Assembly: GCA_946807835.1 (NCBI GenBank)
Contig: OX327703.1
Coordinates: 4,161,501-4,225,500 of the forward strand
DNA from: Ailanthus altissimus
Taxonomy: Eukaryota; Streptophyta; Magnoliopsida; Sapindales; Simaroubaceae
Direction: 5' to 3'
DNA length: 64,000 nucleotides
The notes beneath the pieces were generated by a model. That model was given only the letters and a program-made list of their open reading frames with translations. It ran no database searches and was not told the origin of the DNA. The stretch's first letter is position 1, and the number at the start of each line of letters is the position of its first letter. The position numbers and the translations under genes are program-made. Positions 47,931-60,785 of the stretch are shown in pieces.

Positions 47931-49836
47931 ACAAATCCTGTTTCCTTCTTTTCCGTGGCCAAGCAAGTAATGGAACTCTGAGTTCATGTTTATAGATTTG
48001 GACTCCAAGATTATGTGTGTCATGATGGATCTCATTATTTAAATCTCTTATGATGGAGGAGTTTAAGGACGTCTTTTTCCAGTCTGAAGATATTGCCAAT
48101 TGTTTGTACATCATTATCTCTTTCACATCTTCTGGAAGGTAGTTACTGTTTGGCCCTGCTTTCATTCCTATACTACATCTGTCATGTCTGCTGCTAGGAA
48201 AATGTATAAATCCACATTTTTGAAACTTTTTATTGAGCTGACTCGGAATTGCATACTGATATATTTACTTCGGGTTTGGGGATAAACGGGAAATGCAAAC
48301 TAAATGATAGCCAAAAAACTGTCAGATGTATTAAATCTAAATGTTGATGGAAAGACAACACTGAATTTTTGTGTGGACTAAAAGAGGCTTGAACTCTTAA
48401 TCTCACATATATCTAGAATAGTTACGGTGGGTCATTATAGACGTAGTTATACAAGTTGTATAAAAGGAAAAAGAAAAAAAGAAGAAAAGTTGATTAAGGA
48501 GGTATGATGTTGAAACGGTAATGAGTGGAAAAAGTAATTAGGATAAAGATATCATGTTACAAATGATTTATAAATGATCAGTCTTATGTGAGTTGGTCTT
48601 CTCTCAGAACATGTGGTTATATAATTGTGATGGTAATAAATTTTTTAGATTAATATGAATTTGATATGTGCTTATGCTTTAAACACCTGTTCATCTACCT
48701 ATACAAAACTGCTCATTTCAAGGTGGACAGGTTTTGCTAACAAAAATAAGGGAATCTCTTGTTGTACACACCTCCATTATATTTTAAAAATCCAATTCCT
48801 ATGCTTCAGATGGGATAATTTTTTATTTATTTATTATTATATAAGAATAGATAAAGTTTTCCTGGTCTGTGAGTTTGAACAGAATATGCATCACATGGTT
48901 GATTTGTAAATATCAATCAGTTGTTCTTTTCATGTATAGCACTTTCTTGTTGCTTTGATGTCATTTTTATCATGATCGGGAACATCTATTTTGCTCTTGT
49001 TCTGCTTTGATCTATGTTTAGGTATTCATATGATACAATAATTTTGATAAATTTCCTCTGTTTAGAGCATTTTGAGTTGTGGATGCTAGGCTTAGCAAAT
49101 AGTGCTTATGGTTTTCAAGAATGTTATTTTCTCATTTCATTTACTTGTAGACCCGTGAACTTTTTATGGAAATGAATTTATTTGTTCTTTTCATGTACCA
49201 CAGTAATTTTAAGTCTAGATCCTGTTTTTATGAAACATTATTCACATCTCTCCCCTGCTCTCCTTCTATACCCGGATCCCAGCTTCAAGTACTTCATGCT
49301 GTTTGTTAATTAATTTATTCTGAAAGATTAATATGCCTGCAAACAATAATGTTTCCTGCTGCTTTTTAAGCTTTCTTCTTATGGTATATAGTTCACTGTT
49401 TCTTATATTCTTCCTCCAATTTAAACTCAGCGAAAAGCTTAACAAGGGTGAAGAAGTTTCTTAGTTGGGGGGCACCAAGGTCCTTATCATTTAGCTATGG
49501 TCAACATCTCTCAGGTTAGGGAAACACAAAATTATCATTTCTTTTTAGTCTTACCATAGCATATATCTGGAAAGCAAATTGTGTACTGGTCTGTGAATTT
49601 TGTAAAAGTGCTTATCAAATCAAGAAATCATTAGATACATACAGGAAATTACATGTTGTTGATTATAATTGAAGATTTTGTCATAAAATTTTATTTGTGA
49701 ATAGATAAATATTTTCTTTTATATCTCTTTATTTATTGGATTATTCATTTATACTAGCACAAAACAATCCATTTGAATGGCAATACCAATTATGATTAAA
49801 ATTTCACTCTTATCAGCAAATCATCAGAACCTCCTA
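47931..49836. other. Intergenic, between the convergent TBC and peroxidase genes
   Basis: No coding frame with a recognisable domain; the 84-codon frame at 48655-48909 is not convincing. The part next to 47930 should hold the TBC 3' UTR and the part next to 49836 the peroxidase 3' UTR. Confidence 0.5.
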
Positions 49837-52082
49837 TTACTTCTTTGGATTAGCTGCATTTGTGTATCGGCAATTTTTGCGTATCTCTCCTTGATCCCCA
49901 GTTAAAACCTGAATGCTCCCCATCCGACTCATTGACAGAGCAAATGCTTTCCTAAAATCTTCAAAATTGGCAGCAAATTCGTCAACGATTTGATGAGTGT
50001 CATCATCCCCATATAGTAACTGCTGGTCAACTCCAAGAACAGCTTCATAGGTTTTAACTCTAGAGTAGTAAGAGCTGGAGAATCTGTAACTGGCTCCGGA
50101 TGCTGGGTTAAGGTAGACCTGTGGGTCAGATTGACCCTTTTTAGTTCTGAGCGGACACTGCTTTCTCAGTTGATTTAGAATTGTTGTGTTCATGCTTGGC
50201 TCGGGCTTTCCAGTATTTTTGTAATTGTAGAGTCTGTCCTCAACATAGCGGCAACGGGTTTTCCCTGTTGAATGTGATCCTGAAATATAGGAGGAAAATA
50301 GATTTTTAATGAAGACTACAAGTATTCAACGTATGTAAATAAGTTAAAGCTCAAATGTGGATGGAATTTTCCTTGATAAGCCTTCTAGACCTCACAAATT
50401 TGCAGAACAGTAGTTGCCAAAAATAGCAGGAGACAAAAAAAAAAAAAAAAATACTTAGAGCAAAAGAAGTGGGAATATTGGTTTGTACAGAGAAATTTTA
50501 GGCCATTGTCTCTCTTACATAATCATTTTTGTGGGTGATGGCTTGATTTTAAACATGCTTGCTTGTTTGCCAATTTTTTTGTTGAATCATTTCGTTGGGC
50601 AGTGAAGGCTCATTGGCTTCATACAAGTTCAATGAGGTTTTATAGTGACCTTACCTAGGAGAGTTACCATGTCGAGCACGTCTAAGCCTTTGGATTGGAA
50701 GTAAGCCAATGATTCTTTCCAAGAAATGGACGGTGATGGGAGGTCCACAGATTCTTTGGTCGATTTCATACCGTCCCTTCTTCCTGTCAAAACAGGATAA
50801 GACGGTGCACCTGCCTGTTGATTCATCATAATATGAATTAGTAATCAACTGAAGCAGCTAGGGTTTGATCATCGTACCTTTGGGAATCAAGCAGGGACCA
50901 GTTTAATATAAATAACAAAGTTATAGAGCGGTTTGCAAATTCATCAAAATATAAGGATCTATTTAACAATAAACATCTTTTTTTGTGGATATTGTATTTT
51001 GGAGGCATACGGATTTGTTGAATAAAGAAGATGGTATTGGTACCATATGAGCGGCATCCCTGGTAGCAAGGTTGAGGATATCGGCACAAGAGACGACTCC
51101 TGGGCAACGTTGTTCAAGAACTTCTTTGATCTTGTCAATCAGAACAAATGCTCCAAGCCCCAAATTCTGCGGTGCTGCTTTCTCTGAATTTGGCACATCA
51201 AGTAGAATTGATGCATCACATCCCTGGATTTTAATTCAACCAACGGTTAATAAAGATTAGGATAATTAAACACATAAATGAAACTCGACTCCAAATTAAG
51301 TGCATTGATATTTGAAAAGAAGGTGGCTGTCATGCTAATGCTCGTGCTCGCATTAGAGGCCAGGGCCATGCTTTTTTGAATCTAATGGCAAAGCAGAAGA
51401 CGTGTTGACCATTTGGAACCCTACCATTAATGCCTTGGTAATTAATTAGAATCAGCTATCTATATCAAGTTCCAATGTCGTGCTTTTCCTAGAAACTCTC
51501 TCATTGATTTAATAGAGAAGCATACTACTGCAAGTATCTATATATATCAACAGCTTCTCCAAGAAAAATTGGCTGCTGCTTCTGAAAATAGGAGCAAGCA
51601 CTTGTTAATTTCTACTACAATGTTCCTAGCTAGACCCACCCTCAACTCACTTCCAAAGTCAAATGAAATATTAGTTTCTGTAGAGAAGATGTGATGAAAA
51701 GCTTTTACCAATAAGTAATAAAACAATCAATTCGATGAAGATGAACCAAAATCAAACAAAAATGATACGTAAAAGATCTAAGCAAACAGCCAAAAAGAAA
51801 GAAGAAAAATCCTTGAGAAATACATACAGTCACAAAGCAGTCTGTGTAGAGCAACCGGAGGAGTTTGGGAGCGATGGTTTTATCTTGTTTATAGAACATC
51901 TCCACTTCGTGCCTGATATATTGCTCTGCATCGTCACATGTATTATGAACCTTGTAATAATGCCATTCCAGTTTCACCGGCGACGGCAGCGACGTCGCCC
52001 CCTCAACGTTGGCCACAAACAAGCTCAGTGCAAGTGCCATCAGCGAGAAAATCATCACTAACCTCTGATCACAACTCCTCAT
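49837..52082 (-). CDS. Class III secretory peroxidase with Thr in place of the distal His (peroxidase 26/61-like)
   Basis: Four exons on the minus strand: 52082-51828, 51223-51044, 50814-50655 and 50279-49837. All have GT-AG borders and phases 0, 0, 1, the canonical class III layout, giving 345 residues. Residues 1-28 are a signal peptide (MIFSLMALALSLFVANVEG), so it should be secreted to the wall or apoplast. The heme fold is clear: GCDASILL, CPGVVSCADI, a proximal His in LGSHSTGKTRC (H201), and a C terminus with RMGSIQVLTGDQGEIRKNC. In the distal site the usual R-x-x-F-H-D-C reads RLLYTDC: Arg76 stays but the acid-base His is Thr80. Family knowledge says that His is central to cleaving peroxide, so classical activity should be weak. 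From memory, Arabidopsis peroxidases 26 and 61 resemble this protein in sequence and in this change. Confidence 0.92.
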
Positions 52083-52214
52083 TTTTCAATACCTCTCCCA
52101 CTGTGAAACCCTAATTGCACTAAGCTTGTATGTACGTAAGTAATTAATATGTCTGTATAGTTATATATTGAGCTAATATTGGCAAGTACACTTCATTTTC
52201 ATGAACGTCTTAGG

Positions 52215-52225
52215 CTTTATATAGA
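52215..52225 (-). promoter_or_regulatory. TATA box of the peroxidase gene
   Basis: The minus strand reads CTATATAAAG about 135 bases before the ATG at 52082, a good plant TATA match. The leader between is short and free of introns as far as can be seen. Confidence 0.6.
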
Positions 52226-54273
52226 CTAGGGTTTTAGGCTCGGCCCCGTATCACAACCGACGTGGCTGAGTATGATAAATTTACAAATATGAATTGTTTA
52301 TAAAGCTTGAAACCATGTGACGGGAGAAGAAGGCAAGAAGCTGTTCACATGCAGCAAAGTGTTCTCAACATTCTTCTTCTACGCCATATTTCACCGAAAA
52401 TGTAAATGACAAGCAACGTGCATGCATGTGATTTCTACATTGGCTTTAGGGTTTTCAATTTTTCTAGGAAAATGATTTTGTGATCCAAAAAAAAGAAGGG
52501 GGTTTTAGGTATCCAAAGTTCATGCATTATATATGTTGTGGGATGCCAGAACTCGATAACCAAGAATCTGAAAAAGGTCATTTTCTTATGATCTAATTAT
52601 CTATTAGCATTGGATTGTGTTCATAAAAGTTCATAAATCTAGTAGGTACATGCGGCACTGGATTTTAATCTTGCAATATGTCTATAATAATGTGACACTT
52701 TTTAAACGGTATTTTAAAATTTTTTATTTTAAATATTATATTAAATAGTGATTGAATAATAAAATACTGTAATGAATAATATTAAAATTTATATTATTTT
52801 ATTATTTAATAATTATTTAATATATTAATTTAAAATATCATTTGAAAGATTATTCTATAATACTGAAAGTTTTTTAACGATATTAATAGTGAAATCATTT
52901 ATACCTATTAAATATAATTTCTTAATTTGATCTAACGATTTAAATTAATTTTAATATTATACTGTAATTCAGTCTCATAGAATAATCAGTGTTGCATTAC
53001 TTATATATGTTTATTATTCTTTATTATTTTATCCAAAAAACAATTGTAAACAACTTGCAGCTATTTCATCGGTGTCAAAAGTGGGGTTTGACATTTTTGT
53101 CATTTACTCATTCTATCGACTAAATTTGCTGATTAAGGTAATTTAATTACACATTTGACTTCAAATTAAGATATTGGCGTTAATATGCAGCATTTGGTGT
53201 GACTTGTAAAACGGTAAAGAGATTCCTTTTTTAATAGATTAGAAGTTCATTTTAATTATTTTTAATCATGTGTTTATGTTGCGAACACTTTCACTAAAAG
53301 AGAAATTTGCTGATTAAGGAAAGTTATTACACATTTGAACTTAGATAAGTTTGGTCTTAATTGGTATAACGCTTAAAATGAGTAAACGAGCATTTTCATA
53401 GCAAGAAGCTTCTATTTATTATTAATATTTTAATCAGTACTCTGGATTTTATTGATGCCTTTTCAATTCTTAAAAAAAAAAAAAATTGCTTGTACTAAGA
53501 GATTCAACTTTTGAAGTTCACAAAGAAACATCTCATTACTCAAAAGAATCCTCTTATTAGCACTTTTGTGATTCATAAACAAAAAATCAACAATGTCATA
53601 CGAATTCCTATAATAATTGAAGAAAATCAATTGAGTCCACCCTTTTCTTAGTGTTGATCTTCTTATATTAATTGAAAAATAGTTAATATTTAAATTTATA
53701 CGTAGGATAATTTTTTTATTCACTAAGCTAATTTTTTTAAGTTAAATACATGGATCTTAAACTTCTTATAAGTCAAAAGTCTTAACAAATGATATTAGAA
53801 TTCGATCTTAATAGTCAAAATATGAATGGTACTCACTGTCGAAATATGAATTGTATTCATTATCAAACTTAAAAATTTCAATGAATATTTTATTCAAGAG
53901 TGAATTATTGAATGAATTAATTCTTTTATATTAACTGTGAATTGTTGAGTGAGTTAATTTTCTCATGATAAAAAAATAATTAATACTTAGATATATAAAT
54001 TTGATAGCCTATTTACCTACTAAGTTAGTATTTTAAATTAGATGCTGAATCTTAAACTTCTCCTTTTATGCTTAAATTCCCAACACTTATAAATATGCAA
54101 AGAGAAAAAATTGGAAAAAATATTAATAAAAATACTAAACAGGCAGAAGAATAAATTGACAAATTTTTATAAAGATAAATTTTTAATATCAATAACAAAT
54201 GAGTATTATAACTCTATGTTTTTAGTTCCAATTAATTTTACCCTTGAGTTGTATGTAATGTTGCCATTTTTTA
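52226..54273. other. Peroxidase upstream region and AT-rich intergenic sequence
   Basis: No gene is seen. The 86-codon minus frame at 53463-53723 is low complexity. Confidence 0.5.
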
Positions 54274-54278
54274 TATAC

Positions 54279-55151
54279 TATTGAGGGATGGAATGCCCTT
54301 CTCTTTTTTGAGATTGAGATTAGATTAAAGTGAAAAATTTTAAGTTTAATCTAAAACCCTAACCTCTTTACGTAGCGGAATAACCTATTTATCAAGTAAA
54401 ATACAAAAAATTTAAAGTAGAAAATAAAAGACTACAACACAATCTTAAGTGATTAAGCTAATTGCCTACGTTCACGATGGATCTAAAGATCTTAGCCTCA
54501 CTTATTAACTTCTTAGAGATTTTACAAGGAAAACTCAATAGAAGAACTCTCAAAAAGACCTAATGTTTAGTGTACCCTTACTCTACCACGAACAATGAAC
54601 ACCCAAACGACAGTTCCACCCTAGTACACACAAGCACTTAGTGCCTACCCAGTTCTTCTCCTCTCTTAAAGTTTCTCTTAATGCTTAATCTAAAATAAAG
54701 GATTTAAGAGTGTTTATATATGGTTTATTTCGTGCCTAGTAACCCTATTCCTTGTTGGAGCAAGAGTCCTCTTAGTTTAGAAGTCCTAAACTTCCTAAAA
54801 CTTAAAATTCGAACTAAAACGGACTTTTTGAAGCTTCGAGTGTCATGGCGTTCAGCCCTGAATGCTATGGTGCTGCGTGTATTGTGCCCATCGTCGCGAC
54901 ATTGGGGACCCAGCGCTGCGGTGCCTGTTTCTGTGTTGGGAGCTGTGGCGCTCAGCCCCGGTGCCCCATATGCGCGTTTTCTTTACTTTCTTCGCATCTT
55001 TGAGTCCCATTTTACTTCCCTCTTTATGTCCCACACGTCCTAGACTTCTCCATACGCGTCTCACACGTTATAGACTTCTTGTGACTCTCTCATTTGATAT
55101 TCATCTCAATTCTTGTCCAACTAAGATTGTTGAATCACCAATTTTCTAACA
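54279..55151 (-). repeat. 3' LTR of the copia element at 54.3-58.8 kb
   Basis: On the minus strand it starts TGTTAGAAAATTGGTGATTC at 55151. It matches 57972-58822 through ACCCTAAC.TCTTT, TAGTACACACAAGCACTTAG and GTTTATATATGGTTTATTT. The GC-rich stretch near 54850-54970 makes the frames at 54720-55149 look coding, but they are LTR sequence. Confidence 0.88.
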
Positions 55152-55535
55152 AACCCTTCCTTAATTCAAAATCCTCCAAATAAGAAGGTTTCGGGATTCA
55201 ATCCACACCAATACTCTATCACCTAGAGTTGAGTCTAGTTAAGTCTCCACCAAGACTTAACTTTCCCCGAGCTAGTGACTTTGGTCTCCAAAGGCATTCA
55301 GTACCTTGTATAGGGTATGGATGCGTTGCACTCATTTTCAATCTTCATCACTTCGGAGAGCACGGTTTGGATGTCTCCTAATGGTCTGTATTACCCTAAC
55401 ACCCCATGTTGGGCTACTCATAGCCATCCTAGTAAGCACATAGAGCCCTCATTGTGCTTCTTACTCTCAAACCTTATATGTCATTTCTCTACCCTCAGTT
55501 TTCATTTTTTCGCTCTAACCGAATCCTGATTGGTG

Positions 55536-56873
55536 TGCTATAGTAGCGCAAGTATACGCTATCGTATCAAATAGTATATGATTTTAAGTCCAGATATCGA
55601 TCCTACAGGGACTATGCGATCTATTCTATAAATCAAGTACTAAAATTGTACCTACATAACTTTTATTTAGAAAATTAAAATCTAAAATTTATTTAACTAA
55701 TCTAATTCTCTCAATTAACTAAACAAAAGTAATGAGTAGAATTCATAAATAAAGATAATCTAGGGTTTTGACTCGTCCCCTAGTATTTCATTAGATTCAT
55801 TAACCACTTAGTTAATCCCTTAATACCAATTAATTGGCTTAGACACTAATCTCATCACAAGCCTCTGTCGATGGTCAAGTGACTATATTACGCATTCTAA
55901 CAATCACCTATATGTTTATGGTAATTAAATTAGAATGTAATTCATTAAGGTCAAGTCTAAATTATACCATACATACCACCTAGGTATATGTCTATCCTAG
56001 ATGGAACTCAGAGTTATTACCTTATGATCATGCATCAAACTACCCTAGGCTAAACACATGAATCCCTTCATCAAGTTCATCATGGTTCCTCAATCATTCA
56101 AAATATTGATCAGGTATAATGAAAGCATTAAACACAATATAGAATGAATCAATTGAATTTATCAAGTTCATAAACTAAAATTTAACACAATTCAAATCCA
56201 TACTAGGTTTACATAGTCTAACCCTAGATGAACAAATTAACCCATCATAAAATCAAAAGTATTAAACCAATTTATAAAGATCAACAAGAACAAGAGCATA
56301 ATGATAAAGAAAGAGAAGAAAAACTAATCAAAGTGACTCCTTGATGTGCTTCTCCCTCAATCTTGACTTAAAGCTTGAATCTTGATCTTGGTTCTTCAAT
56401 CTTTGGCTTTGATCTTTGATCTTGTGTTGTGAATTCCCTCTCTAAGTTTTTGCCTCTTTTCTCTCTTTTTCTCTCCTCTTTCTTTTTCTCCTCTTAGGGT
56501 TTTTAGCTTTCCATTTATAGGTTTTTGTTTTCAAAATACCGTTTACGAATTACTGTAGCAAAAATAATGTTCGCAGGTATTGTAGCATAATACTGTTTCC
56601 CCCGACATTGTTCACTGCCACAAGCGCCGCAGTGCTCAGATACTGACCTGGGCGCCGCGACGCTCAGTCGCTGGCCTAGTGCCCATTTCGTATTTTGAGC
56701 GTAACTTTTTTGTTTGACGTCCGATTCGCCTCCCGTTTGTTCCTATGCGTCACATTTTTTATTGTGCATTTATTTATGATCAAAAACCATAATTAAATAT
56801 CCAAATAGTTATGATTTGGAGCAAAATATAAAATTTGGGTACAAATAATAATAGTACTTTTACGCCCCTATCA
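55536..56873 (-). repeat. Unclassified LTR-like block inside the copia element
   Basis: On the minus strand it runs from TGATAGGGGCGTAAAAGTAC at 56873 to TATACTTGCGCTACTATAGCA at 55536, so it has TG...CA ends. It interrupts the copia protease region at 56874 (GKLDEEGYLI is cut there). The flanking 5-mers do not match (TGGTG and AATAC), so a clean insertion is not proven. It has no coding frame. It could be a solo LTR of a terminal-repeat element followed by a deletion. Confidence 0.45.
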
Positions 56874-57905
56874 AATACCCTTCCTCATCGAGCTTGCCTA
56901 GGAATATCAAGTTCCTCCTCAGTTTAGGAATATGCCTTACACCATGTAAGTCCCTAGTTTCTCCACCTTGCAACCTCAGCCATATGTCACCAACTCCTAT
57001 GATCTCACAAGTCATGTCGTTTCTTATTAGAGATTTAGCTCTCTTGACTTTGTAGTTGGTAAACATCGATCTGTCGAGACACATATGGATACTGCACCAT
57101 AAATCTAGTATCCATTTGCCAGCATACTTTCTCCTTGAGGCTACCAATATGTCTACAACTTCGATATTTTTCTTAGTATCGATTGTAGCCCACCCTCCTT
57201 GACCTTTTTATTTCGAACAATCCTTCACAAAGTATCATTCTTTATTACAAAAGAAACACTTCTTGGATCTCTTTATTGATTGGCTGCTCTTTTTTCCTTG
57301 TGCAAGCAATGCTGCTCCATTCTCAGACTCAAATATCTTTGTCAATTCTTTTGAGTTCAATGATGCATTGACGTTATTCATCGTTAAGGACTCCTTACCA
57401 TACAACAGCATGTTCACAAATCTCTCATAGCTCTTTGGTAACGAACTTAACAGGATAATTACCTTGTCTTCATCATCAGTTTTAATGCCCAGTTGCTCAA
57501 GACTTATGATGATTTTATTGAACTCGTCAATGTGAGCTCTCAATAAAGATCCCTCTGCATTGTTAGCTGATGTAGTTTCTTTTTCAGAAGAAGTCTATTT
57601 GCAAGAGAATTTTTCATGTACAATGCCTCGAGTCTCTTCCATAGCCCCCAAACGGTTTCTTCATCACTAACTTCCCTTAATACTTTATCGCTCAATGCTA
57701 GGATTATGGTGCTGTGAGCCTTTTTCAAAATTGTATCCTAATCTTTCTACGCGAACTTTGAGGTTGTTATCCCATCGCTAGTTGAGGAACTGACTTCCTC
57801 CAAGACTAAGTCTAAGCCTTCCTTTACTTATAGAGCCCTAATCTTCTTCCTATAAAGATTGAAGTCATTCATCTCATTCATCCCATTGAACTTCTCTATT
57901 TTTTA
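56874..57905 (-). pseudogene. Copia gag-protease remnant
   Basis: Reading from 57905 leftwards: KIEKFNGMNEMNDFNLYRKK; then LREVSDEETVWGLWKRLEAL at about 57690-57630; after a frameshift LRAHIDEFNKIIISLEQLGI at 57545 onward; SLPKSYERFVNMLLYGKE; a zinc knuckle start CFFCNKE broken by a stop; and a protease segment at 57147-56874, where WILDLWCSIHMC stands in place of the WxLDSG motif and VRHIPKLRRNLIFLGKLDEE follows. It belongs to a different copia lineage from the 12.7-kb element. Several stops and shifts make it non-functional. Confidence 0.85.
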
Positions 57906-57956
57906 CTTGATTACAGCTATGGTTTAAATACCCCAGGTGTGTATTATCGAACCTTT

Positions 57957-57968
57957 ACTCTGATACCA
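57957..57968 (-). other. Primer-binding site of the copia element
   Basis: The minus strand TGGTATCAGAGT matches the 3' end complement of initiator tRNA-Met (usual plant copia TGGTATCAGAGC) with one change at the last base. It sits 3 bases inside the 5' LTR edge at 57972. Confidence 0.85.
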
Positions 57969-57971
57969 GTT

Positions 57972-58822
57972 TCTTAAAGGAGGGAACGCCATTCTCCTTC
58001 TTGAGATTAAGTTGAAGCGAAAAATTTCAAGTTCAACCTAGAACCCTAACATCTTTGCGCAGCGGAATAAACTGTTTATCAAGTAAAATACCAAGAATTT
58101 AAAGTAAAAAATAATAGAGCACAACACAATCTTAAGTAGTTCGGCTAATTGCCTATGTCCACGGTGGATCCAAGGATCCTAGCCTCTCTTATTAACTCCT
58201 TAGAGATTTTATAAGAAAAATCCAATTGAAGAACCCTTAAAAGAACCTAATATTTAGTGTACCATTACTCTACCACAAACAATAAACACATAAACGACGG
58301 TTCTACCCTAGTACACACAAGCACTTAGTGTCTATCCAGTTCTTCCTATTTCTTAGAGTTTCTCTTAATGCTTAATCTAAAATAAATAATTTACAAATGT
58401 TTATATATGGTTTATTTTATGCCCAATAACCCTATTTTGTTGTTGGAGTAAGAGTCTTCTTGTTTTAAAAGTCCTAAACTTTTAAAAACTTGAAATCCGA
58501 ATTAAAACAGACTTCCTGATGCTTTTGGCACTGCGGCGTTCAGGGCTGAACGTTGCGGCACTGCATGTATCACGCCCATCTCCGCAGCGCTGGGGACCCA
58601 GTGCCGTGGTGCTAGGCTTCTGTGTTGGGCGCCGCAGCTCTCAAACCAGGTGTCCCTTATGCTCATTTTTTTTAGTCTTATTTTATTTCTCTCTTCGTAT
58701 TCCACATGTCCTAAACTTTTCTATACGTATCTCACACGTTTTAAACTTCTTGTGACTTTTTTATTTAATATTCATTTCAATTTTTATTCAACCAAAATAG
58801 TTGAATAACTAATTTTTCAATA
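57972..58822 (-). repeat. 5' LTR of the copia element at 54.3-58.8 kb
   Basis: Direct repeat of 54279-55151; see that entry. The inner end is adjacent to the primer-binding site. Confidence 0.88.
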
Positions 58823-58893
58823 TACACCAACAACATATATGATTTAAGAATTAAGTAACAATAGTCTTTGTTGGTGCAAGTTGGTTTCCCCTG

Positions 58894-58929
<36 letters not shown>

Positions 58930-59575
58930 CAATACGAATTGATTTTGTCCAAGTTGCCAAATTGCAGCAGCGTTACAATTGTATAGCAAATGGGAAATCT
59001 GTGGGTTTTTAACTTGCCAAGAAATTAAAAAATACGCTAAATTACTGGTCAAGTCTATATAAAACATTCAGCACGAAATTATTAAAGGAAGCAATCAATC
59101 GTATTTCTTTACGACGGACCTCGGGATTTATTAAGAGTATAAATTAGTTTTTTGTTAAAGGTTCTGCAAGAAATTTTACTTACTAAAATACTCAACTTTT
59201 GACTCTCAAATCTTATACTAATTTAAATAATTGCAGGTAAACTACACTTTAACAACCACTTAAGTTAGCCCGGAAACAAGACTATCAATTAAGTTATTAA
59301 GCCATTCAATTGACTACAATATGCTTCAAGTTGCTAAATATGTTTAATTCTATATCTTTTGATGTATTCACTTCTAACGTGAATAATACAAAAAAGATTG
59401 TCTCATATATTAGGTAGGTTGAATTTACTCTGAGTGTGATGAATGATAGATCATAATAACTTGCATTATCTACTTTTTTCATGTGGTGCAAATATCTCAA
59501 AATGATTAAAGAATGTGGTAATTAAAGTTTGCTTTGTGTTCGAATGTTATATTATTTTAAGTAAAAATATATTTC
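58823..59575. other. Non-coding stretch with an AT microsatellite
   Basis: An (AT)n run lies at 58895-58927. No coding frame of note is present. Confidence 0.6.
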
Positions 59576-59579
59576 ATTT

Positions 59580-59900
59580 GTGAGTGGACTCTAAAAAGGA
59601 TAAAATAAGTACACAGACATATGTATAACCAACTAGACCTGATTTCTCTATTAGCTTATTAAAGTAAAATAATCTCAACTCTATCGTTCCATGAAAGTAA
59701 GATAATATATGTTCAACACTATTTCAATAATGTTGAGTTTGTGTAGAGCTAAATTTTGTTAATAAATTTATTGCAAATGCTATATCTAATCTGATGTATT
59801 GGGTTAGATATAGTAAAGCATCAATTACATTGAAATAAGATAATTTTGGATCGAGTATTTTCTCATCATTTTCTTTGGAAAGAAATAGATCTCTTTTAAG
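59580..59900 (-). pseudogene. Copia RT/RNase H boundary fragment
   Basis: The minus strand from about 59880 reads KENDEKILDPKLSYFNVIDA, then LLYLTQYIRLDIAFAINLLT, then after a stop VEHILSYFHGTIELRLFYFN and GLVGYTY. This is the plant copia segment between RT and RNase H (YLxxxTRPDIAFAVN ... HWNxxKHILRYLRGT). It is isolated, and may be a detached piece of the neighbouring copia element that lost its pol, but order and distance do not prove this. Confidence 0.75.
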
Positions 59901-60785
59901 ACAATAGAGATTAAAAGACTATAAAGGTACTTAAAGAATGAGATTAAAAGATAATTTTATATATACAAATCGTTTGACTAGTAGAAAAGCCTAACTAAAC
60001 ATGCATTAATTGTAGCCACTAGATGCTATTTTGAAACATAATAACATTATATGAACAATTTTTTTATAAAATAAAATGTATAATATTAGTTTTTAATATA
60101 AACAAACAATGCTTTACTCTTCTTTAAATTTAATTATCTGAATGGGGTTTAATCTACCGAAATTATCAAAATTAGATTTAATTAAGTGTGATTGGGTGTC
60201 TAAGCCTAGGGGTGGCAGATCAGTCATGCCGTGCTGGCAGAACCTACCAAAGTTCAACCAAGGTGAGCTGTCGTGTCTAGACCGACACATCACAAAAGGC
60301 TATTTTGCCATGCAAGCTCAAGCACGATAGCACAGGCCACAGTCCGACAGGACCTTATGCCATGCCGGCACAGCAGGTTCAATAGGCTATGCCTATGGGT
60401 CGTTTTATGGGATCGTTACCTTTTCTTTTTAATTTTTTTAAAAAATAAAATTCTTTTAAAAAAGAATAAAATAAAATAAAATATTTAAAAGCTGTCTACA
60501 GCCTACAGGCCTATAACTTTTAAGAAAAAAATTACTTAATTTTTTTTAAACACTGACCGTTGATCAACGATCCATATTTTGTGACCATAGGTGCCTATAA
60601 AATAGTACCTACAATCCCTCCAAATGTGCTAAATTGCTCTCAACTCTCCATATATCTGCTAAATCTCTTCCAAATTATTTCAGCTCTCTTTAAAAATTAT
60701 AACCTCTCAAATTAATTTTTTTTTATTTTTTAATATTCATTCATCCAATTATAGATTCTCAACACACATATTTATTATCTAGATA

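Larger units (their letters stand above)
54279..58822 (-). mobile_element. Decayed Ty1/copia element with both LTRs but no recognisable pol
   Basis: Two direct LTR copies, 54279-55151 (873 bp, 3') and 57972-58822 (851 bp, 5'), flank an internal region of 2.8 kb. The 5-base flanks are TATAC (54274-54278) and TACAC (58823-58827), one mismatch apart. A tRNA-Met type primer-binding site lies at 57968-57957, and a purine run next to the 3' LTR (minus strand AAGGAAGGGTT, at about 55162-55152). The LTRs differ visibly along their length, so the insertion is old. Only gag and protease remain. Part of the internal region is occupied by an unrelated block at 55536-56873. Confidence 0.85.

Noticed and set aside
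48655..48909. An 84-codon plus frame downstream of the TBC gene
   Set aside because: Composition typical of AT-rich intergenic sequence, with no domain.
54720..55149. Overlapping frames of about 100 codons in GC-richer sequence
   Set aside because: They lie in the 3' LTR of the copia element, and the matching region of the 5' LTR (58519-58755) gives a different, shorter translation.
58895..58927. (AT)n runs here and at 25318, 32269 and 32583, and a (CATA)n run near 47003
   Set aside because: Ordinary microsatellites; no further significance seen.
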